From assembly GCA_038501625.1 (NCBI GenBank), contig JAZAYU010000054.1, positions 744,001-808,000 of the forward strand: a stretch of DNA of 64,000 nucleotides, given 5' to 3'. This document shows, piece after piece, positions 57,101 through 64,000 of this stretch (its first letter is position 1; every line of letters starts with the position of its first letter). This DNA is from Corbicula japonica (taxonomy: Eukaryota; Mollusca; Bivalvia; Venerida; Cyrenidae). The notes beneath the pieces were generated by a model. It ran no database searches. It worked only from the letters and a program-made list of their open reading frames with translations, and was not told the origin of the DNA. The translations under genes were made by a program, and so were the position numbers.

Positions 57101-58035
57101 CGATCCCATTGAATTGTATAGTTTTCAGACATGGTTTAAGTTACGTTGGTTTATTATTAAGATATATCCATGAATGAGATTATTTTATTCTGTCATCACT
57201 AACTTGCAGGTCATGTGCAGGTCTAACAAAAACGACTGAAAATGAGAGCGAGAACTGGAAGATAGTTGATAAGAAAGATTTCTTCGTGAGGGTGGAGGAG
57301 GACCAGGCTGTGTGCTGGATCAACGGCTGCTGTGTCTGCCACAACGGTGAAATCCTGCTCACAGACGAGAACAACCGGAACTTGAAGAAAATGAACAGAG
57401 ACTATATGCTGATTGGTCACGTGGATCTACCCAAGGTACCATACGACATTTGTTGCATAGGCAACGACAAGGCCGCTGTGGGTCTCTGGGGCAAGGGGAT
57501 TCAGATTGTTAAAACCAAAGAGAACCTTGAGTTAGTACATCTGATCGAAATTGAACACTCCGTGCTGGGTATAGTCAGTGACGGAACGCTGCTCTACGTC
57601 ACTGACGACAAGTTTGTGTACGCCTATAAGGTGGACGGATCCGAGAAACACGTGCTGTATCGCTCCAAAGCCGAGCTCGTCTGCTTCTCCAAAATCGCCA
57701 TCAGTGACGACTTGAAGAAGTTATTTATCGTTGACGGTTACGGAGGCCTTGAAACTATCGATACTAAAGGTAACCATCTCTACACATTACGGACAGACGA
57801 ACTGAAGCTCTCGCGGGGAATATGCCTGGCTGGCGACGGAAGTGTGCTCGTCTGCGAGTACGAAACAGATCGCGTGTTACGGATAGATGGGGAAGGAAAA
57901 CGGGTCCTTGGTACGATCCTGTGTAAAGCAGACGGTATACATCGACCAACTGCCCTGTGCTACGACCGGCGCCGCCACAAGCTTTTAGTTGGCCTCAGAG
58001 ATAAGGCGTCCATTTCTGTGTTTGAAGTCAGTTAA
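54103..58035 (+). CDS. HEPN, TRADD-N-like, B-box and beta-propeller protein
   Basis: Five exons: 54,098-54,670, 55,156-55,236, 55,718-56,131, 56,585-56,714 and 57,210-58,035, all with GT-AG borders. From ATG 54,103 they join in phase to 672 residues. Exon 1 is a DZIP3-type HEPN domain (YLQYVFLLGECAPLVLRGL, KPLRDILTG) with the Rx4H nuclease motif CREELIH (R92, H97). Exon 3 (217-354) has GSVTLRLKCPSVHHLKKLL, reminiscent of TRADD-N-type domains of bivalve immune proteins. Exon 4 plus the start of exon 5 is a B-box: C369, H373, C381, H384, C389, C392, H397, C400. Exon 5 is a six-bladed NHL-like propeller (VPYDICCIGNDKAAVGLW, VSDGTLLYVTD, LSRGICLAGDGSVLVCEY). No RING, signal peptide or membrane helix, so probably cytosolic. 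The ORF from 54,061 starts in the intron; the acceptor TTTTTTACAG at 54,088-54,097 and the ATG at 54,103 are preferred. Confidence 0.85.
56715..57209. repeat. Intron 4 of the HEPN/B-box gene with hairpin element
   Basis: Contains a palindrome (GATCCAGATCAG...CTCCAGATCTGGATC, about 56,909-56,938) and GCGAACAGTGTTTGGCTGG at 56,982, related to the element at 51,670. Two AG acceptors lie 11 bp apart at the 3' end (57,209 and 57,220); only the first keeps frame with exon 4. Confidence 0.5.
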
Positions 58036-59204
58036 ATCGCACCAAGCAGGATTATGACAATATTGTGATTTTTTCAGTGAGCTTTTGACATATATTCTTC
58101 AGTGTCATTGCCTATTATATTTTATACACTTATCACAACAAAAGGTAACGACGGAATTAGAAAGTTCTGGAAATACGTAGACCATGGAAAAGCGTTTGTT
58201 TACATACCTAGTCCAATTTGCGAATTTGAACTTCTTGAAGTGCTTTACCATGGATTCATTTGATATCGCGTAATGTAAATGACAAACTCTATACGCTCGG
58301 TCAAGTGATCGAATCGAGAAATTTACTAATTTTAACAACCCAAGAATGCGCCAGGCACTATCTGAAATGAAGCTCGAAAAACTGTTTCAGGCTTTAAATG
58401 GCATCAAAACAATTACATGTATGTCAGTTTGCTCACTTGCAGTTTTTTCCACATAGTATTATAATAATTGCTGTGTTTTTATTTTCTGTCGTATAAAGGT
58501 TTTCCGAAAAACAGATGATCCAGGTAGAATCGTTTTTATAAATAATAGTATATTTATTAATGCATTTGTTTATTTATACCCATGTTTTTCAGTATCGCGA
58601 TTAAATTGCGCTTATGTTTAGAAATAAACGGCTAATGAATTCGAAAATCGTTTATTAATAAGTCTTTTGATGAAGTATTTGTTAGAGGCTTTCAAGAAAA
58701 CAATAGCAACCGGGTTTGGAGTTGAATGTAAAATCAACAAGGATTTGCTTCGTAGTTACAATGCGCTCGCATTGATTCATAATAAGCTATATACAGTTTT
58801 GTCCCTAGACAAGTTTCTTATTAAAAGAAATGACGAAAAAATCTTTTTAACATTATTGGACACGACACAGAAGATGTTTTAAGATTGTTTTAAAGGAACT
58901 GTTTTTAACATTAATCCAGATCACGATTAATACATATGGTAACATTTTCCAGGAGTTAACTAAATTGTTCTGAAATGGCTGCTCAACGTGCTGTTAAGAG
59001 CACAGATAATCTCTATGAGTTGTATGTTAACTACAGTTAGCTATAACTTACCGGTATGTTTTTAGTGGTGCTTGAATATAGATTATCTTATTTTGCTCAA
59101 CATTACATTGATTTTAAACGTGAGTTTTGAGAATAACCTACAGTAATAATACTTTCCAACTGCATACAGTCAGTGTATTAGCAGTTCTGTTCCACTGCTC
59201 TTGA
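58036..59204. other. 3' flank of the HEPN/B-box gene
   Basis: No gene accepted. A 71-codon ORF at 58,667-58,882 (plus) has a protein-like look (Lys/Leu-rich, helical) but no recognisable family and no flanking exon. Confidence 0.35.
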
Positions 59205-59475
59205 AATTCTCGTAGATGAAAATGGAACTTTGAAAGCCATCGGTCACGACAATCTCGGTGAGATTGAGCCTGTACCTGGACACTGATGGAATTTAATGCA
59301 TATTACTGCCCGTGTCGCAAAGCCCCGGGTTGAGCATACCTCAATATTTACACAAATAAGTAGTAAACGTTTGATCCATCGCAAAAGATGTTATGCATAT
59401 GGCGGTGAACATGGAAACTTCAATGCGGTATTTTCGGATTAACACCATTCTATGATCAGCGGTAAAATCATTAAT
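59205..59475 (+). pseudogene. Decayed IDEKG-domain fragment
   Basis: Starts DENGTLKAIGHDN, then with frame changes NAYYCPCRKAP and further remnants matching the copy at 49,350-48,997 in order. A stop occurs within 30 codons. No OTU-like part precedes it. Confidence 0.6.
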
Positions 59476-61430
59476 TTTCTCTAAACGAGAAAACAATAGG
59501 CGGGACTTAATAGAATAGAATTTTGACAGCGGATCTGAGACTATAAATCCTGCACATCACAGAGAACGCCAAAGGCAAATATTAAAATCAGAAAGTATAT
59601 CATTGGGGTAATTGAACAACATCCAACTCTATACTGGCTGGGAAATTGAAACTACCTATTCTAAAACTTGCCGAAATATAAAAAGAAAACAAAATTAATT
59701 TTAGATGTACAATAAACATAGTACATAAGTATCATACTTAAAGACCTTCAAAGGACGTAACTGATAGCAGCACTGATTTCATGTACGGGGGGGGGGGGGC
59801 TATAATGAATGATGATATCCATTTAAACATTTTCTGCAGGTTTCAATGCAATTTTATGATGAAATTCCCAAATTCCATCTTCAAATGACTACATTAACAG
59901 CTAAAACGAGGTTAAAGTATTCATTTAACAATATTTCGCGATGATTATTTTTATAAGTGATTATTGTTGTAGGGTTTGGATCAAAAAGAATAATACAAAT
60001 GCCAAAAACTGTCGAAATTGTTTAGAGGTTTATTTGAAGCAGGAATGTTGCATACAAAGTGAACACTTTTATACGGGTGCATACATTTCTTAAAATAAAT
60101 TTTGTGGATCTAACAGAAAGAAATAACGAATGTAAGAATTGACAAAGTACATACTAATATTGCGTACACATAATAAAATCGTTGTGATGTGAAGCGGAAT
60201 GCGGACCCTGTCAACACTCTGATCTATTAAAAATAATACACTTGAAGGTAGGACATTCGTTATTGTTATAATGAAGCATCAGACTATTATTGTTAACCAG
60301 ACTTTCTCTTTTCAGGCTCTACTGTTACACGCGCTGTTATAGGTTTTAGTATAAAACTGCATTTAGTATAAAACAATTCTAATTCAGTATTATTAACTGT
60401 TCACGATGCTGTCAGAAAATCACAACCTGTGGTTGTGATTCGAAATTCTAAACACACCTAAATAAAGCGGTTTTCATGCCAGTTCGCTGTTGTGTGCCAG
60501 TTTAAAGCATTATGGATGAATGCCATAATTGCCTGTTAAGTTAACGGTCCCTCACCTTGTTATCTAATAAGCTGGTGAACGTGAGATAGGGATAGCTAAG
60601 AGGTGAGCTTCAAGTGTTCTTCAATACACTTAAAAGGTCATTGAAATCAATCCCATTATTAACTAACAAGATTGGTGGTTAACACGTATGTATTCCAGGT
60701 CAATGATCCGGATAAGAATATGACTGAACAAGATTCACAGCTTTACATAATTGTTGGGCTTGTATCTGCTTTCTTATCCATTCTTTTGCAGAAAACACAG
60801 AGCCAAACGAGAGCAGTTTTATAGCATGTTTTTTTTAACTATTTCAAAGTTTAAACATAGAAACCAATATGATCCTTTGTATTCTATTTAAAATTTAAAA
60901 ATTTCAAACACTGTCCTATATGCCTGTATGAACAGTCTTGAATGCTTCAGACTTTCGGATTTTATCTTTAAGCAGTATTACTCTATGCCCGCGATTTGCA
61001 TGTTTATGTTATAAATATCGGGTGAAAATTGTGTATTGTGTAAAATAGGGACGGGGCATTTCGAAATGGAAAAAATAATAGTTAAAAGCGACTCCTAATA
61101 TCAAACACAATATATCACCTCGTGAGGTAGAGGTGTAAAAATTGTCATTACAGTGGTTATATGAAACCGATCATTTTTATCATCAGTAGATAGTCTTTTA
61201 AATAACATGGTGGTTACAAATACCCTTCAAACACTGAATTTAAAGATCGTCTTTGGTAATGCAATGATAAGATTACAACAAAGAATTTTTAAAAGAAGTG
61301 CAAGAATACCACATTAAGTCAAAGATATATATTGAAAGCTATCAAAGTAAATCAGTGTATCGTTTTTATTGTGGAACAAAATCTAATGTTCTTATGTGTC
61401 CTTGTGTAAGTGAACAAGAGTCAAATGTTA
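59476..61430. other. Intergenic with poly-G and a hairpin
   Basis: A 13-G run lies at 59,787-59,799. A perfect 10-bp hairpin (AATCACAACC, TGT, GGTTGTGATT) is at 60,418-60,440. No gene recognised. Confidence 0.4.
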
Positions 61431-62275
61431 TCTTTGATAAGCACTATCACATAAAACATAAAATGGGAACATCGACTATTGCGTACGATCATAAAACTAA
61501 AACTGGACACCATTTTCAAATGTCAAGCATCTGATTGGCTGAAATGGAAAATATTCTCCGTTAAGAAGAACTTTTTTCAAATTTATTTCAATAATGGCCC
61601 AAAATGATAAAACTTAGATTGGAGACCAGTATAAAATCTCAAGCATCCTATTATCTGAAATAGTGACTTCGCGACAAGTCACCGTTCCAGCCAATCAGAT
61701 GAATGAAATTTTAGACTGGTACAGAAGACATTTAATGATCTTGGGTACAGGTGCTTGGAGACTGGTCTCAAATCTTAGTTAAATTAAGCGGAGTCCATGT
61801 CTTTGTGTACATGCCATCGGGGTCAGAACAGCCCTCTGATTGTATCCAACATATTCCGGAAGTCTCTGAACAGAGAGGTTATATCAAGTGATACAATAAA
61901 CCCAATCGAAGCGATCAGACAGATAAGACCCACGTATCCTACAGCCGTCGCAGAGACCCGATCATCAGGGGCGCTTGTCTTCTTCCGCAGCTGAAGTTTA
62001 ACAATGATGATATTAAGTGATAACAGACCGATAATCGATAATCGTACGAAGCTGAAGTGGAACAATGGCGATATTAAGAGGTAACAGACCGATAATCGAT
62101 AATCATACGAAGCTGAAGTAATAATAAGGTGCCAATAAGAAACACATGCATAAGCTGTTGCAGACATCTGCTAATCAGGAGCGTTTACACAGCTGATATA
62201 ATCGACTGGTATCAATAAGAAATCCTACAGACATGCTCATCGAACCGTTTTATCTAACACACCTGTTTATCTTAC
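61431..62275 (-). repeat. Arm 2 of the inverted segmental duplication
   Basis: Reverse complement of 33,356-34,998 lacking the ~855-bp segment present there (junction near 61,788). Includes a second copy of the palindromic MITE (61,510-61,770), the anchor exon and the ~62-bp tandem units (61,995-62,120). Confidence 0.8.
61823..61990 (-). CDS. Terminal exon with one membrane helix (copy 2)
   Basis: Minus-strand twin of 33,647-33,814: same acceptor (TTAAACTTCAG), same 168-bp length, open to the same stop, ending MLDTIRGLF. Changes are few (KKTSAP for KKTRAP, GLICL for GLISL). Both copies being open suggests either recent duplication or selection. Upstream exons would lie to the right (above 62 kb); none was recognised. 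Confidence 0.5.
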   Translation of the reverse strand: MRKKTSAPDDRVSATAVGYVGLICLIASIGFIVSLDITSLFRDFRNMLDTIRGLF

Positions 62276-63336
62276 ACAATTGAAATAGTGTATTTGTGGC
62301 ACATATTATATATTGTAAAGCCGCCACGAACATATTTTGGTTAAATAACTCAAATTATAATACTTATGTATTATGGAAGCAATACAGACAATAATACACA
62401 TTATGCAAAGAAGAAAAAAACGTAATGTTAACAATAATAGGTAATTCTAAGGAAATTTTGCCGACATCCCCCTCGCACTAGCATGCGATGCTACAGTCGT
62501 CGCTGACAACTGCTCAGCCGTTTGTTTCTTATAAGACTGCAAAGATGTAATGAATGGGAACAATAAAAGCGATCGGCCACTCCTAATACACAGCCAGCAC
62601 TGACAATCACACCAAAGACATGCGTTTCATACAAAGTAAAAGTGTATATAAAAGTAACTTAACGATAGTGAAAGTTAGATTCACGTGTCCGTCTGCTTTC
62701 ACCGACAATTGCTTAATAGCTACATATGTTTATGATATATATCAGTTAATATAATTAATAAAGTAAATTGATAAGAAACGACCCAAGAAACTGTCTCGCC
62801 GATATCCGCTAATGAACTGTCTTACAGTGCTGAAATATTTTAAGTATCGGTCACACGGCGTCCGTATATCAATCGCTGACATCAGTTGATTAAAGTTTAG
62901 AAATAATAGAATCGCATTCAAATTCATGTATGTATAACAGGGTTCAAATTCGTCGGGTTTCCGTCGAAGTAAAGAACACGTGTAAAGTTTCTGTATTTAT
63001 TTCTTTGTTTCAGTTTGATAATTAATATTATTACACCTCACGTGATTAGTTTACTATATAGCGTAATGTGACGTCACAGGGAGATAATCGCTACTGTCAC
63101 ATATGCGACAGCATCATGTCACCCTCGCGTTGATCTAAAAATAAATATCTTGGAAATCCGATTACAAATTAACTTCTACGCATGCGTAATTGACCAAGGG
63201 AGACGCATTTTGATCATTATTTGTAGCCGCTTATTGAGCATTATTGATTTTGGACTTCCGGCGCTTGATTTTGTTCCCAAACGAAATTTGGTCATAGTCA
63301 AGATCTCTAAAAAAACAAATGTTGGGTGTAATAAAA
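62276..63336. other. Intergenic, no gene seen
   Basis: Contains repeated GACATC(A/C)-type words and short ORFs without motifs. Confidence 0.35.
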
Positions 63337-63479
63337 TAAATATCACATCCAATTGGGGGAAACAGTACGAAATGTTAACCCTTGAGAAGGTAATGTCAAC
63401 CTCGGCTAACGCCTCGGTTGACATTACTTCTCTCGGGTTAACATTTCGTACTGTTTCCCCCAATGGGATGTGATATTTA
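63337..63479. mobile_element. Near-perfect 143-bp foldback element
   Basis: Arms of about 65 bp (63,337-63,401 and 63,416-63,479) around a 14-bp loop. The left arm starts TAAATATCACATCCAATTGG and the right arm ends in its complement with one or two mismatches. Overlapping ORFs on both strands here arise from the palindrome. It is likely a MITE or a recent foldback. Confidence 0.75.
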
Positions 63480-64000
63480 TATAATATCAAATAACAATAA
63501 AGTTATGTTCACAATATTTGTTTCAGGTTATCCTGTGCAAGGTTTTCACTTGCAAATTAATGTCAAATATAAAACACTATTTATAAAATGCAGTTAAGGT
63601 AATCCTTAATACGAGCGGTATTCCTTCGCTCTTGTTTAAAATTTAGATGTTTCTTAGTGTAGAGTCAAAGTTAGAATGTCTTGAAATAGTTATAAAATCC
63701 CTAAACTTCTGATAATCTATCTGCCTTGGGCAATCATTACCATGACAACTATAAGGGATATCTACATCTTATCGGTAATAAAATTATCAAACCGCTTACA
63801 AAGAATTATAGATGTCAATTACGCAACTAATTATCAACCTGATTATGACAATAAACTTCAAAATTAGGTAACACAATAAATATTAGAATTTAAAAAGAAA
63901 GAATTTTTCCTAAATAAAAGAACATTAACATTTGAGATAGCTGTACCATATTTTAGCATGGTAGCATATGTTTAAAGCTGTATCCAGAAACTTCTCGCAA
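63480..64000. other. Intergenic to window end
   Basis: Nothing recognised. Confidence 0.35.

Noticed and set aside
57221..58035. Acceptor at 57,220 as the main start of the last exon
   Set aside because: It joins in phase only if the B-box exon is skipped; the acceptor at 57,209 completes the B-box. Kept as a possible isoform.

Overview
This window looks like invertebrate nuclear DNA, most likely from a bivalve mollusc. It is AT-rich, its genes are split by GT-AG introns, and it is packed with retroelements, palindromic MITE-like elements and dispersed repeats of the kind seen in bivalve genomes. There are no bacterial-type operons, no CRISPR array and no rRNA genes. The organism call is inference; the species is not identified.

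Left end (1.5-8.9 kb): a nearly intact tyrosine-recombinase retrotransposon of the DIRS/Ngaro group. It encodes a Gag-like zinc-finger protein, reverse transcriptase plus RNase H, a tyrosine recombinase, and an SGNH-hydrolase ORF. It is bounded by a short A repeat (44 bp, two identical copies) and a long B repeat (978 bp, two copies exactly 1,900 bp apart), in the order A-ORFs-B-A-B. Next to it on the minus strand are three phase-compatible exons of a secreted C-type lectin (12.56 to 11.36 kb); the second half of the lectin fold was not found.

13-20 kb: dispersed repeats, a decayed minus-strand LINE (15.6-17.3 kb), and a 2.35 kb element bounded by a 15-bp inverted repeat (17.54-19.89 kb) made of ~180-bp tandem units and a CAA/CCA-rich microsatellite.

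22-32 kb: a plus-strand gene with an OTU-like region spliced in phase to an apolipoprotein-L-like region. Its first exon is split by a 5'-truncated LINE (22,647-24,159). A decayed paralogue lies at 30.7-32.0 kb. A domain I do not recognise follows the OTU-like region and recurs as further fragments at 48.6, 49.0-49.35 and 59.2 kb, so the family has spread locally.

33-49 kb: the minus strand carries the 5' half of a Cys-loop receptor gene (nicotinic-receptor or acetylcholine-binding-protein type). Four exons (48.1, 42.0, 40.45 and 39.97 kb) join in phase through the disulphide loop, one intron using a GC donor. Its 5.8 kb first intron holds retroelement and orphan-protein debris. A ~0.85 kb unit with an intact one-helix membrane-anchor exon is present in opposite orientations at 33.36-35.0 and 61.43-62.28 kb.

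54-58 kb: the best host gene, five exons that join in phase into a 672-residue protein: DZIP3-type HEPN domain with an Rx4H motif, a second alpha/beta region possibly like TRADD-N, a B-box zinc finger, and an NHL-like beta-propeller. The architecture suggests a cytosolic innate-immune or RNA-directed role; that function is inference.

The remainder is intergenic sequence with palindromes, MITE-like elements and simple repeats, itemised below.
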